64,000 nucleotides of DNA from Flaccisagitta enflata (GCA_965153355.1 OZ231128.1:44702001-44766000); one strand, 5' to 3'; positions 38,517 to 51,101 are shown, counted from the stretch's first letter. The notes: generated by a model not told the origin, from the sequence alone. Translations and numbers: made by a program.

Positions 38517-38620
38517 AAAAGTAAAGGAATAAAGAAAGTAAGAAAGAAGAAAGTGAGAAAGAAAGGAATGAAGAAAGTAAGAGAGAAAGAAACAAAGATA
38601 GAAAGAAAGAAAGAACTGCA
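37755..38620. repeat. (GA)n followed by ~0.8 kb (GAAA)n, with a duplicated segment
   Basis: GA run to 37806, then GAAA arrays. A ~60-bp segment (GGAATTAAAGACCGAGAGAA-like, about 37955-38010) recurs near 38212-38270, so the array has grown by larger duplications as well as slippage. Confidence 0.95.
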
Positions 38621-41035
38621 AGGGGTAGGCTTGCCCTGTCTATGTGCCTCTAGCAATGTGGATCCTATGACTCCAATGTATAGAATGATACCAAGAGTTG
38701 GTAGAGATATGCATATATTGGAGAGGAAGAACACAGAGACGATGATGAGACAGAATAGACAATGTGTGGAGTGGTAGTGGAGAGTGAAGAGTCTGTACAG
38801 AGACACGCTCCTCCTTATATACCCGCAATCTCAGAGATTGGAAGAGGATGAGGCTAAGCACCGGTGAATCTGCTCTAAGAGCCTACTGGGGAGATGGGGG
38901 TGGGGAGATACAGATGATATACTGGCCTGGCTAAGGGCGCCCCATTGTCTAAGAATCTTTTTTGACAAATGCAATGAGTAAAAAAAGTTCCATAAAACTA
39001 CAAATGGGCCTCAGTATATCATCTTAAAAAAGATTCAGGTGCCATAAAACTTCTACTAATTTTCGCAATATCAGACTAACAATTCACCAATGTGCCATGA
39101 AAAGATCAGGGGAAGGGGGTTGGTAATTAGGGGAAAATAATCATTCAATACCAAAATAGATGACCATCTTACACGATCAAAGGTAATCCAAAAAAAAAAT
39201 CCATTTGCCATGTATAGATGATAACCTTTTAAAAAAATTTTGATTAAACAATTAGGAGTTATAGTTGTAGTTACCTGACATCTAACTTGTCACAATAAAA
39301 AGCTCATTACAAAAAAATTCATGCAGTTGAAAACATGAGGGGGACATGAGGGCTAGTGAAAGGGGTAAAGAGTACTGAAAAAAAGTAAAGCAATTTTGGT
39401 TGTAAAATAGTTTCATCAGTCGTGCGCCATGTCTAAGTAATAGTTGTATAAAAGTACTTGAATTTTCTAATAAAGAAGTTACAATCATAATTACAATTAC
39501 AATCTTACTATTAACTGTTCGCACCAATTTTATCAAAGAATTTTTTTGTTTACTATGAAAACATGATTTTGAAAATTAGGGAATGTAAAGGGGTTATTGA
39601 GCATTTAAAAGTTACCATATACTGATGAATATTTCAAAAAATTAGGCGCCATATCCAAAAAATCATTAATAAAGGAAATGAATTAACAATCAAATCAACA
39701 ATGAATTGTTCTTACAGTTTATCCATTTGACCATCTGTTTTCTAAAAGGCTTCATTTGAAGATACAATCTTGTATATCAACGCAGAGGCTATAAAGTGGG
39801 GGAGGTAGGAGAGGTGGGATGACACATCAGAATACCGAATCAATGTAATTGGAACATGGAATAAAAAAAACTACAATAAGAGGAGTTGATCGGGGTTGAT
39901 ATCGTTCTTTTCTAGAAGCTGAAACTTGCCTCACTTTAAAAAATTTTGCCACTTTAACCAACTCGAATTTTGGTTTGACTCAGTAAATCATTGCATTATC
40001 AGATCAGAAATTCAGAACCAAATAGAGATCAGTCTCGACTTTGCGACCACCATCTGGAAGGTCTTCAAAGTACACGGGGTCGCGCCACGCCGGGCCTGAT
40101 CAGCGACACTTGTATCATAATTCATCCATTTTCCAATGATCAAGGCATTGTTCATGCTGTTTGATTCCATCTCTTTTTTTCTTTTTCTATTCTGCAAGAT
40201 TCTCGTCATCAAAAAATCATCCACCTTTTTTTTCGTTGTGCATCACTTTGAATTACTTTTTTTTTCAACACCAAACATTGCACTTTTTACCATGAGTCAT
40301 ACCAATTTCGAGCCCATGATTTGAAATATTCGTACTGTATTAGATCTGGCAAGTTTCAGCAAAAAAAAGTCCACAAAAAAAAAACTTTAAAAAAAGGTGA
40401 AAAAAAAATCAATTTTGAGCAAAAAAAAATCATTATTAAGAAAATTACAATCATTATGAAAAAATGTACATGATTCGCCAAATCCAAACTTAGCCGGGAT
40501 CTACAGAGAGAAATCGAGGCACAATATTAATCTCTTTTTTTATTTTGGTGGGCAATCAAAAATGATTGTAAATAAAAGGCAGAAAGAGTCGTTAACACTA
40601 TTTACACTTTGAAATGCAGTTTTTTTTTTTGCAAGTCGATTGATGAGCTTCAAAACACCACCAGTTGAATGAGTTTCTTCTTTTGCACCCAAGCCCATGT
40701 CTGTTCCATGTCTGTCACACTGTCCGAAGGTGTTTATTTTTCAGTTTAAATCGGTGAATGGAATGTTTGTTGCACGATGCTGCTGCTGCCGTTGTTGTCG
40801 CTTTTGTTGTTAATTCCCGCGACATTTTTAGGTGCGACAACGCACCTCTAAGATTGGCTGTGTCTGTTGGTCGGTCTGTCGGTCAATAACACATTCGTTC
40901 GATGATCCACAATTCGCACCTCACTGGCCTACTTGTCCTTGTTAGTTCGTCCTGACGTCGATGATGTCTTTTTTGAATCAAGTCACGCTCGATGACGATG
41001 ATGATGACGACGAAGACCACAAAGACGACGCAATC
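38621..41035. other. Unassigned AT-rich internal sequence (2.4 kb)
   Basis: No gene or array seen. 40830-40900 carries the dispersed GTGCGACAACGCACCT / GGTCGGTCTGTCGGTC family, so it contains at least one insertion. Confidence 0.4.
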
Positions 41036-42257
41036 TAGACGCAATGATGATGACTAAGTCCCGGCACACCGCAATACTTTGCTGTGCGGCATGTCCCGTT
41101 CCAATCCACTGTCTTTGGATGAATTTGTCCCACATCGTCGATGTCTCCATGAATCACAGTCGTGTATGACGGCGATATCGACGACGACAACGACGAAGAC
41201 CACGAAGATGACGATGATGCTGTTGAAGATGCAGTCAAGACTTTGCTGTCGCCCGTGATGAGTGGCGTAGATCATTGATGACTTGGATGACACTGGGATG
41301 TGACGATCGGTAGTGTCGTTGAATGAGACACTCGGAAGTGACGCTCAGAGGTGGCGTAGAATGAGATGTCGACATGACGCTGGGATGACGCCGGCAATGG
41401 AAATTGCCGACTAGACGAAGTAGGAAAAGGACAAGGGAGGACATCGCACGATAAAGACTAAAGTTTCTGTCTCCGGTTGTTGTCGGTGATGTATTTGAGG
41501 TCTTTGCCACCGCTAGCGATCAGTGGCGTAGTCCACTGATGACCAAGGTGTGACGCCACAAAGCTGCGTTGAATGTGACGCCAATGAGATGAGGATAACG
41601 GCGGCAGCGGAAAGTGCCGACTAGACAAATGAGCATAAGGAAGAGGAGAAAATCACTGTTGACAGATGGTGCTATCTTGCTTTGACGCAAGAACTTGAGG
41701 TTGGAGGAAGAGGATGAAGAAGATGATGACTCGATCATACATCGGAAGACCATTTGGAATGCTTCTAGCGAGGAAGAAGTAGAAAAGGCGGTAATCATCG
41801 TTGTTTTTGTTGATAGAACGAAACAATTTGTTTGTTGATGTTGACGTGATAGCGTGGGTTACCGATGATGATGATGTTGAGGATGATGATGATGATAATG
41901 ATAATGATGATGGTGATGATGATGATGATGATGGTGACGACGACAACGATTATGATCATGATGTTCTGTTGCCGTTCCCCTCGTTTCTGACTGGGCGTAG
42001 TCTTTGTTGCTCGATTGATGATGTAATTGGTCTCTTTACTTCCTCTCGTTATAAGCGGCGAAGTCCATAATTGCGTCAGTGTTGATGTCGATCGTCTGTA
42101 GTGGCATCTAATGAAACGCCGTCGGACCAAGATGATGACGATGAGGATGGAGGAGGAGGAGGAGGTGGAAAAGAAGGAAAAGGTAGTAACTGTCGTTGTA
42201 GATCCATTGGATTGGATTGTCTCTTAGGCAAGTGTACTTTGTCCACTTGGATAGGGA
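41036..42257. repeat. Degenerate ~270-bp direct repeats rich in GATGA
   Basis: Blocks near 41240-41470, 41510-41700 and, partly, 41990-42200 share GAGTGGCGTAG/CAGTGGCGTAG, ATGACGC and AAATTGCCGACTAGAC/AAAGTGCCGACTAGAC. GATGAT runs (41860-41945) create acidic frames. No convincing gene. Confidence 0.65.
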
Positions 42258-42261
42258 TTTC

Positions 42262-42662
42262 GATGACGTGACTCCAGATGACGTGACTCCAGATGACGTG
42301 ACTCAAGATGACGTGACTCCAGATGACGTGACTCCAGATGACGTGACTCCAGATGACGTGACTCCAGATGACGTGACTCCAGATGACGTGACTCCCGATG
42401 GCGTGACTCCCGATGACGTGACTCCAGATGACGTGACTCCAGATGACGTGACTCCAGATGACGTGACTCCAGATGACGTGACTCCAGATGACGTGACTCC
42501 AGATGACGTGACTCCAGATGACGTGACTCCAGATGACGTGACTCCAGATGACGTGACTCCAGATGACGTGACTCCAGATGACGTGACTCCAGATGACGTG
42601 ACTCCAGATGACGTGACTCCAGATGACGTGACTCCAGATGATGTGACTCCAGATGACGTGAC
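42262..42662. repeat. 15-bp minisatellite (GATGACGTGACTCCA), about 27 units
   Basis: Nearly perfect array. All six frames stay open because 15 is a multiple of three; long ORFs on both strands are artefacts. Every unit contains TGACGTGACTCC, which joins a CRE/ATF half-site (TGACG) and an AP-1-like TGACTC. Confidence 0.98.
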
Positions 42663-44390
42663 AGAGGCTTGAATTGTAGGTGGCGAAAAGGGTGATAGGA
42701 AGGGAGAAGAAAAGACAATGTTCATTTGGTCGACGCCTCGAAGATGAGAGGAAATAATAGTCACACACGGTTTGCCAGTTGCGCATGAGGCAATATGATG
42801 GGCCAGAAGGAGATATCGCTAGTTTCTTGGATCGCCCCATTGTCTCGTTAAGAAAATCCCATTGAACGCCCCATTGTCTCGATGTTAGCGCCCCACCGTC
42901 TTGATCAAGTGTCCATCACAGGGGAAACGCAAGTTGGGTAAGAGGTGGGAATGATAAAAGAAAAGATTCTCATTATACTTTATAGTTTTTTATCATATTT
43001 TCCTCACATTCCAGTTCTTTCTGTCGACAAGAAATAGCTCTTATCTGCATTCACGTGACTTCTATCAATTTGATAATTTGTTTTATATCTTCCTATTTTT
43101 TCTTGCACACGCAATAGAAGTCCCATTCTTCTTTTGTTTCAACTGGTTACTAGCTCATCGTTTATTTAACTAGAACAATGCTTTGAGTAAATATGAAGTT
43201 AGTAACAATTGCTAAAGGAATTAGGAGAATAACATACAGGAAAAGAAATTTCATAGTTCTTCCTTTGTTTCGCCAACATACACGCATACATTTAAAAAAA
43301 AAAATTTGTTTTCAGTCAATTCCAAACGTAACCTTTCTCTTTTTTTTTGCTTTTGATTGAACACTATCGACATTCATTTTCTTTGTAGTCAAAGTCGATA
43401 ATTAAAAGAATGTGAGAGGACTGCTTGACTAGAAATATGAAAAAAAATACTTCTCTGTCTATTCCAACCAAGACCTGTTTGGAGAAAAATTTTGATGAAT
43501 TCTAACAATTGATAAATGAGTAGCAAGGAGTGAGAGTGACTAGTTGAAATGGCAAATGAAAGTGTTTGGCTGCTAATGCCATATCGGCCTATATTTTTAA
43601 CAACATTACTTGACAACTTTTTAAAAAATGCCATTTCACGCCCACGTTATCTCAGACTCTGCCATCTCATTCAAATACTATTCTATGTTAAGTCACACGG
43701 AATTTCGTTTTGCAACAGGCAAGACTCAAAGAGGTTGATAGAAAATGAATTACACACATAGAAAAAAAAAACTCATGTTAGTCAGAAGTGATCCAATAGT
43801 TGATGACAAGGTGAACGTAACAACTTGATGTGATTTAGTTGAATTCTTTCCTTCTTATGTCCAAAGATGACGTCACTCTTTTTAAGGACAATATCAATGC
43901 AATCGCATGCCAAATTATGTGTGCAAATAAGATGAAAAAAAAAAAGCGTTAAAATGGGTTATTGTGAGTCAGTCATTGTCTCGCAGACAAGCTTTCAATC
44001 ATTCATCCTTCCTTTCATCCGTCCACTCAAAGATACATTTCTCCAGCTTTCATCCTTCCAATCATCCTTCCATCCAACAGTTACTCCATCAGTGTCAGTC
44101 AGTGTAAACTTTGGTTAGAAAAAAAAAACAATGAAATCCACTTGAATTCTCGAATCTTTAAAAAGTGTTTAGGAGGAGCAGACCTTTTCTTATGGAGGAA
44201 ATTTATTTCAAAATTCCGATTAGAGCTGATAAACTTGTTACTTCTTACCGTTTACCAGTGCATCCTTTTATGCAAAATTTGAATAAACTTTCTGAAATTT
44301 CACAAGCAATGAGCGCTGACTTCCAAAAAAAATTAAGAAAATAGAACCAGTTTCAACATTTCCAATGTTGGCACTTGTTTCATGAAATGA
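42663..44390. other. Unassigned internal sequence
   Basis: GCCCCATTGTCTCG words recur near 42836, 42872 and 42888. CATCCTTCC-type words cluster at 44000-44085. No gene seen. Confidence 0.4.
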
Positions 44391-45675
44391 CACATACGGA
44401 CTTCCATTACCGCAGGTGGCTTGTAAACCGCAACTTTTCTGTGTGTTAACCACCAAACGTGTGGACTTAACTCCTACTTTCAGTGCACATGCGGGCTGCC
44501 TTGCCGCAGGTGGCTTGTATGCCGCAAATTCTCCTGTGTGCTTACCACCTAACGTGTGGATTTAATACCTACTCATATCACACATGCGGGCTGCCTCGCC
44601 GCAGGTGGCTTGTATGCCGCAAAATTCTCTTGTGTGCTTACCACCTAACGTGTGGACTCAACAACTACTCATAAAACGCATGCGAGCTGGCCTTGCTGCA
44701 GATGGCATTGCTGCGACATTTATGTGTGCTTACCACCTTACATGTGGACATAACACTACTCCTGAAACACATGCGGGCTGGCCTCGCCACAGGTGGCTTG
44801 TATACCGCAACATCTGTGTGCTTACCACCTAACGTGTGGACTTAACACCTCCTGTAACACATGCGGGCTGGCCTCGCCGCAGGTGGCTTGTATACCGCAA
44901 CATCTGTGTGCTTACCACCTAACGTGTGGACTTAACACCTCCTGTAACACATGCGGGCTGGCCTCGCCGCAGGTGGCTTGTATGCCGCAACATCTGTGTG
45001 CTTACCACCTAACGTGTGGACTTAACACCTCCTGTAACACATGCGGGCTGGGCTCGCCGCAGGTGGCTTGTATAACGCAACATCTGTGTGCTTACCACCT
45101 AATGTGTGGACTTAACACCTCCTGTAACACATGCGGGCTGGCCTCGCCGCAGGTGGCTTGTATACCGCAACATCTGTGTGCTTACCACCTAACGTGTGGA
45201 CTTAACACCTCCTGTAACACATGCGGGCTGGCCTCGCCGCAGGTGGCTTGTATACCGCAACATCTGTGTGCTTACCACCTAACGTGTGGACTTAACACCT
45301 CCTGTAACACATGCGGGCTGGCCTCGCCGCAGGTGGCTTGTATACCGCAACATCTGTGTGCTTACCACCTAACGTGTGGACTTAACACCTCCTGTAACAC
45401 ATGCGGGCTGGCCTCGCCGCAGGTGGCTTGTATGCCGCAACATCTGTGTGCTTACCACCTAACGTGTGGACTTAACACCTCCTGTAACACATGCGGGCTG
45501 GCCTTGCCGCAGGTGGCTTGTATGCCGCAACATCTGTGTGCTTACCACCTAATGTGTGGACTTAACACCTCCTGTAACACATGCGGGCTGGCCTTGCCGC
45601 AGATGGCTTGTATACCGCAACTTCTGTGTGCTTACCACCTAACGTGTGGACTTAACACCTCTTGAACACATGTAA
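44391..45675. repeat. 90-bp minisatellite, about 14 units
   Basis: Units contain ACATGCGGGCTGGCCTCGCC, GCAACATCTGTGTGCTTACC and AACGTGTGGACTTAACACCT. The first four units are diverged; those from about 44860 on are nearly identical, indicating recent expansion. A 290-residue plus-strand frame of 30-residue repeats runs through it (44793-45665), but it lies opposite to the element's genes and has no domain. Confidence 0.96.
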
Positions 45676-46026
45676 CACATGAATTTGCATTGTTGCATTG
45701 TAGTCAATATCTTCTATAGCCTCAGATGTAACCAATATAAAAGTGCTGCAGAAATATCAACTTTTGTTGATTGCAGACCTACCCAAGCATTTCCTATGCA
45801 TATGTGGACGAAACTTACTGCAGTCATTTTGTACACAATGCATTTTAGACGTCAATTTGTTCATGAAATCTTAAGCACTCTGTCAGTTTGCTTGCACCGA
45901 TATTTAGCTTGCACATTTGTATCTTTAGTACAACTGATAGTTTCCCTTTTATAATTCTAAATGATTTGCAGGTTGCTCCTCCAATTATTCAAATTTCAGT
46001 AAATACGTTCACCGAGCCATCATTCT

Positions 46027-46839
46027 CTATTCTCTTTGACAAGCCCAAGTTGCAACATTGTGTGTTGCATCACAATGACCTTGTCTTTGACAATAGCTGC
46101 AAAATTCGGGATACGGGCAATCCTTGAAATGATGGCCTTGCCGTCGGCATCTGAGACAAATTTGTATGTGTCTGTTTTGCCTGATTTTCTCAAAGCCAAA
46201 CGGTGCTCGCCATTCACTCCGCTGTTGCGTGTTTTGCTGCATGCGTCTCGCGCATTGTCTTGCAGACATTGTTTCTGTTGGAGTGGGCCAACCCATTTTC
46301 AACTTTTGGATCTCTTCTTTGAGTGACACATTTTCGTCGCTCAATTTTCTGTTGGCTCTTTCAAGCAAGCTTATTTCTTCATCTCCCTCTTGGCCATGCT
46401 TCAACTCCACGTCTAACACCTTTTCCAAGAAGGAAAGCTTCTCCTCCTGCCAATGTAATTTATTCATCACTTCTTCACACTTGACCAGAAGCACATCTTG
46501 CTCATTTGCAAGTGGTTCCTCTTCTTCTTCTTCGATCAGGTCCTCTTTGAGTAACCTGTCAGTGGTCATACCGCCTTTTCCTTTTTTAGGCTTTTGGTTT
46601 TGCATTTCTGGTGTCTCTTCTTTTGTTTCATTTCCCCTTTCTTTGGCTGGGTCAACTTCCGCAACAAACATTTGTTCCTCATTTTCCAGTGGTTCTTTTC
46701 TTTCCTTCTCTGTTTCCTTCTCTATCTTTGTTTTCTCAAACACAAGTTTCTGTGACTCTGGCTGCTCCTCTTTTTCCAGATCTGTGTCTCTATCTTTGGT
46801 CCGGCCCTCTTCAGATAAAGTGTTGCTGTTTTCCATCAT
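46027..46839 (-). CDS. Coiled-coil protein with CCHC-CCHH double zinc knuckle (paralogue 1)
   Basis: 270 residues, same strand as gag-pol. The N-terminal two thirds is charged and coiled-coil-like, rich in Glu/Lys, with a poly-Glu stretch. The C-terminus has a CCHC knuckle (C228-x2-C-x4-H-x4-C241) and, five residues on, a CCHH knuckle (C247-x2-C-x4-H-x4-H260), then ends. This finger pair is the same kind as in the element's Gag. The last ~60 residues clearly match those of the ORF at 47402-47854 (APFGFEKIRQNRHI versus APLGFEYLRQNRRI). Likely a nucleic-acid-binding, Gag/nucleocapsid-like protein duplicated or captured inside the giant element; it could also be a LINE ORF1 remnant. No RT follows it. 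Confidence 0.65.
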   Translation of the reverse strand: MMENSNTLSEEGRTKDRDTDLEKEEQPESQKLVFEKTKIEKETEKERKEPLENEEQMFVAEVDPAKERGNETKEETPEMQNQKPKKGKGGMTTDRLLKEDLIEEEEEEPLANEQDVLLVKCEEVMNKLHWQEEKLSFLEKVLDVELKHGQEGDEEISLLERANRKLSDENVSLKEEIQKLKMGWPTPTETMSARQCARRMQQNTQQRSEWRAPFGFEKIRQNRHIQICLRCRRQGHHFKDCPYPEFCSYCQRQGHCDATHNVATWACQRE

Positions 46840-46969
46840 TATGAACCTAGATTTGTAATCAGGATCAAGTTTCTGTCAATCAAACAAAAAAAAAATAGTG
46901 TTTTAGCTATTGAGCAAGATACAGCAATCTTGTTCTAGTCAAGAAGAGCGTTCCCTAAGAACGTTGACT

Positions 46970-47197
46970 AGTTAGCCGATTTCCCACTCAGCTATCACGA
47001 TTTTCTGTTTTTCTTTTTTGTTCTTTTTCCCTCTCCTTTTTTTTTCTTCTTTTTTTTTCTTCTTACCTTCTACACTACTCTCCTTCTTTCTTTGTTTTTT
47101 TCTCTTTTTTTTTTTCTTTCTTTCTTTCTTTCTTTCTTTCTCTCTTTCTTCTTTCTTCTTTTCTTTCTTTCTTCTTTTCTTTTTTTCTTTTCTTTTT

Positions 47198-47230
<33 letters not shown>

Positions 47231-47234
47231 TTTT

Positions 47235-47286
<52 letters not shown>

Positions 47287-47340
47287 ACCTTCTTTCTCTC
47301 TTTCTTTCTTTCTTTCTTTCTTTTTTTTGATCAAAGCCTC
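46970..47340. repeat. Pyrimidine-rich (CTTT)n tract
   Basis: TTTC/CTTT microsatellite between the two zinc-knuckle paralogues. Frames across it are artefacts. Confidence 0.95.
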
Positions 47341-47401
47341 TTGGTCAGATTAAATAGTTTTTGACAGTATCTGACCTTAGTTTGAATTAGTTATGACACA
47401 A

Positions 47402-47854
47402 TCAGGCTCGCTCACATTGTGCCCATTCCTGATGCTCACGATCATTATGCCCAAGAATTTGGCAGGAACTGCAGAATTTTTCATATCTGCATTCAAAGGA
47501 TCGATGATCCCATCTTCTGCAATTGGTGCACATGGGGATTCTCCTGTTTTGTCTCAGATATTCAAATCCCAAAGGCGCTCTTGGAACTTCAAAATCTTGA
47601 TCATCGAGATTCTCAATTTCCCCCCAACTGTCTGTTGGTGTCCTAGCGTTTTGGCGTTCTGACTCTTCAGACTGAAACCTCTCAAAATGTTCGGCCCACA
47701 TACACCCTATTTGATTCTGGATTTCCACCCGGATCTTATTCTCAAATTTCTCCGTCAATTCTTTCTCCAATTCTTCCTTGATCTCCGACTTGACCTCAGC
47801 CCTGACCTCAGACTTGATTTTGTCCTTCAAGCACTCAAGTTGCTCTTCATCCAT
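47402..47854 (-). CDS. Coiled-coil protein with CCHC-CCHH double zinc knuckle (paralogue 2)
   Basis: 150 residues. An N-terminal heptad-like Lys/Glu coiled coil (residues ~1-60, starting MDEEQLE) is followed by the conserved APLGFEYLRQNRRI block, CCHC (C109-x2-C-x4-H-x4-C122) and CCHH (C128-x2-C-x4-H-x4-H141). Finger spacing is identical to paralogue 1 about 0.6 kb downstream in the sense direction, and the coiled coil is shorter. Intact start and stop. Interpretation as for paralogue 1: likely RNA/DNA binding, Gag-related, and possibly cargo of the giant element. Confidence 0.65.
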   Translation of the reverse strand: MDEEQLECLKDKIKSEVRAEVKSEIKEELEKELTEKFENKIRVEIQNQIGCMWAEHFERFQSEESERQNARTPTDSWGEIENLDDQDFEVPRAPLGFEYLRQNRRIPMCTNCRRWDHRSFECRYEKFCSSCQILGHNDREHQEWAQCERA

Positions 47855-48716
47855 TTCCGGTCAGTAGTTGCAACTGCTTGAATTAAACTTTACACCCTTT
47901 TCCCCATGAAATTGTCAGGTAAAGGGAGGGTGGGGTGGTCGGGTGTTTCAAAAAAAAAAAAAGTATCTTTGATCAGCTCATCCTCATCAGGGGGCATGGG
48001 GGGAGAAATTATAAGACACTTACCGTCGTCCTTTTTTTCAATTTCGATCATCTTCCGTTTTTTTAGCAAGGAAAACGACTTTTAACGCTTTTATATTCCC
48101 AGCGGGTCTTCGTCATTTCAATTTTCGCGACCAGCGTTCGGCTATTAACTGACGTATACGTAATCGTTACAAGTAACACTAACTTCGACTCATTTGTAAC
48201 AAAGACATGGGCGGGGCATAGTCGACGGCAATTCTTATTGGATTGTTTTTTAAAGAGCGCGCTAGAAACGTCGCGGTGATTACGGCACTGCTACATGCAA
48301 ATTAGGCTCTCCCACAAAATATCGCAAAATGTTGATACAGATCAGTTAGCGTCACACGATGATTAAAAACAGGTAAGATTACAACCACCATGACTAATGA
48401 TGATGACTTTCACCTAAACCTCAATCGTTAAGGGCGGTATACCAAGGAATTATAGGGCAGGATTGGCGTACGAGGGTGATTACATAATTGATAGATGTAA
48501 ACAAACAATCCGATACTATAGTTTTCCGACACCACGGATGTTTCGCCCTTCCGTCTCTGTTTGTCTGTATGTATGCTTCTATTTCCATCTTTATCTCTCT
48601 TGTCCAAGACTTTTTCCTAGAGCTGTGAGCCGAGAGCTGATAACTTTTCCAAAACATTACCGAGGCAAAATAGTTACTATGAACGGCGACTTTGATTTGG
48701 CGCCGAGAAAGAGAGG

Positions 48717-48718
<2 letters not shown>
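47855..48718. other. Unassigned internal sequence
   Basis: No array or gene recognised; the region is the 5' side of paralogue 2 and may hold its promoter, but I cannot point to an element. Confidence 0.35.

Positions 48719-48810
<92 letters not shown>
48719..48810. repeat. (GA)n microsatellite
   Basis: About 90 bp of GA. Confidence 0.97.
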
Positions 48811-48814
<4 letters not shown>

Positions 48815-49047
48815 AACATCAAGGCTTCAAACTACCCCTAAATCAGGACATATTACTTTTTTTTAAGTAGCTTTCTCTTTCTCTCGAAAGAAATGACGTC
48901 CTGATATACATAGAAAGTGAAATCAGCGAAATCTCTTTAGAAATTAATTCCTCCTTCGATCGAGGTGGACTGAATTGACGAAAATGATTTACTACATGTG
49001 TTCCATACTTAAACGTCAGTCCTCGCAACGACTCGATTGTACCCGAC

Positions 49048-50127
49048 CAGTGGTCTCAGCTGACTTTTGGAGCTACTATCTAAGCTGCTGGCTCCTACTA
49101 TCTAGATAGTAGCTAAAAATTTTTTTGTTATCAAAATAACTATTGGGATATAAAGATAGTAATATTGCCTATTAATTGCATACATATAACTTCATTAGTT
49201 ACCCTCTCCAAGATATTCTTAAATGGACCTAGTGATAAAGATTGCTTTTCCTAAATAAATTTTAAATAAACGTTTTCTTTATGCAAAAATTTTTTTCGCA
49301 AAAATTTTTTTTGTCTTATTTTTTTTTTTGTTAAATTTTTTTTCGCTAAATTTTTTTTTTCTTGATTTTTTTTTGCCTAATTTTTTTTCATTAAATTTTT
49401 GTACTTTTTTTTTTTTGCTAAACTTTTTTTTACTAGATGTTTTTTGCTAATTTTTTTTTTTGCTAAATTTTTTTTTCTTTAGTTTTTATTCATCAAATTT
49501 TTTTTTGCTAAATTTCTTTTTTCTCCAGTTCCTTTTGCTAAATTTTTTTTTTTTTGCTTAACTTTTTTCACTAAATTTTTTTCTCTATTTTTTTTTTCAA
49601 TTTTTTTTCACTGAATCTTTTTTAATTGATTTTTTTTATTATTAAAAAAATATTATACGAAAAATTCATCAAATTTTTTCAGGGATTTTTCCTTGATTTT
49701 TATTGAAAAGGAAGGTATATTTTGGTTCATCATATTGAAGACTACAAAATATTTTGCTTTCATTATTTTTTATAACTCATCACTATATCCTCATAAATCA
49801 ATTGATACCCATTCCTGGAATTTTTTTTTTACTGAAGCAATGTTCTCAAAATTTACAAAATAATATAAAATCATGCTTGTCCAATTTTTACAACAATTTG
49901 CCTTTTTTTTTTTTTGCCTTTAAATCTTATTGATTTTACAATTTTCCTCTTGATCAATAATCAAAATTATATCATGATATTTGAAATTTGCTAGTAGCTA
50001 GCACTATCTAAAAAAATTTCATTTCGTATCTAGATTAGTAGATATTATCTAAATCAATTTTTTACTATCTATGGAACACTTGTTATTATCTAGATCTAGC
50101 TACTAACTATCCAACTTGGGACCACTG
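49048..50127. mobile_element. Non-autonomous hAT element (1080 bp)
   Basis: Ends CAGTGGTCTCA and (complement) CAGTGGTCCCA, flanked by a perfect 8-bp duplication TACCCGAC (49040-49047 and 50128-50135), the hAT hallmark. Both subterminal regions carry inverted TAGCTACTATCTAGAT-like repeats. The middle is T-rich (GCTAAATTTTTTTT words) with no transposase. Confidence 0.93.
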
Positions 50128-50184
50128 TACCCGACTTACCAAGCTTTTCAAAAATGATAATATTGGCAGACTTAAGATATCGCA

Positions 50185-50250
<66 letters not shown>

Positions 50251-51101
50251 GCAATGGAACACTTTAGCTCAAGTTGAAAAATCAGTGAACGCGCATGTGG
50301 GAAGGGGAGGAGAGTGCGGTACACTCTTTTGTTTTTATAAGAACCTAGTTTATTAGATCATCAAGGCTTCCAATAGCCCCAAAATTAAAAACATCTTAAG
50401 AACATACAAAAGCTTTAAATATTTGTAAAAAAAATTTGCTCATGATAATATCAAAAAAATATTTAAAAAATATTTGAATTTCAGTATTATCAAGATGATA
50501 TTTCATAATTCTTGGACGATTTCAGCAAGAGGCTCACATGTCCAACTACCAAGACCAATGCAAGGCTAACAGGGCAATTTTGTACATGAGGGACTTGCCA
50601 TTGGTATTATTACTATTAAATGTTGGGGGGATATATTTGCTCAAAATTAGGCCGGAAAAAATGGGCAGATATCCTATTATCACCATAAAACGTGTCCATC
50701 ACAGGTGGCTTTCGCTTATTTTTTTCATGTAACAAATTGTAACAGATCTCAATTATCCATTTTCTTGAGGCCCATTGTGTTGTTTTAGCGACCATTGATA
50801 TTCATTGTGGCCGTTTGGTCATATTTGATTGATATTGTCTCGCTGGAAACATGAACTGTCCGAAATTGGACTTTTCAGCACCTGAAAGTGAACAAGGAAA
50901 AGAACGCAATTTTGGACAAATCTGAAGGGAACGGCAAATAATATCAATTTCATCCTCAGAAGGGGTGAGAGAGCAGACAAATTTGGGCTTGGGTAAGCCC
51001 CCATTTCACAAGGAACTGCCAAAAAAAAAATCGCGCGAAAAAATTTAAAGACGGGTTAGTTATGATGAAATCTTGAATTTGGGACAATTACTATTTTTCC
51101 A
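50128..51101. other. Internal sequence with one (GA)n tract
   Basis: GA run at 50189-50248. Remaining sequence shows no gene or array. Confidence 0.5.

Noticed and set aside
37995-38806. Frames with hydrophobic, membrane-like stretches
   Set aside because: Hydrophobicity comes from TTTC repeat coding; only the first ~60 residues of one frame lie in non-repeat sequence and show no family.
42262-42662. CRISPR-like array
   Set aside because: Units abut without spacers; it is a tandem minisatellite in animal DNA. The same holds for the 82-, 70-, 90- and 11-bp arrays.
42076-42840. 254-residue ORF and its plus-strand partner
   Set aside because: All frames are open through the 15-bp array; flanking parts are not conserved-looking.
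44793-45665. 290-residue Cys-rich repeat protein
   Set aside because: Explained by a 90-bp minisatellite in a stop-free frame, on the strand opposite to the element's genes; kept only as a low-interest finding.
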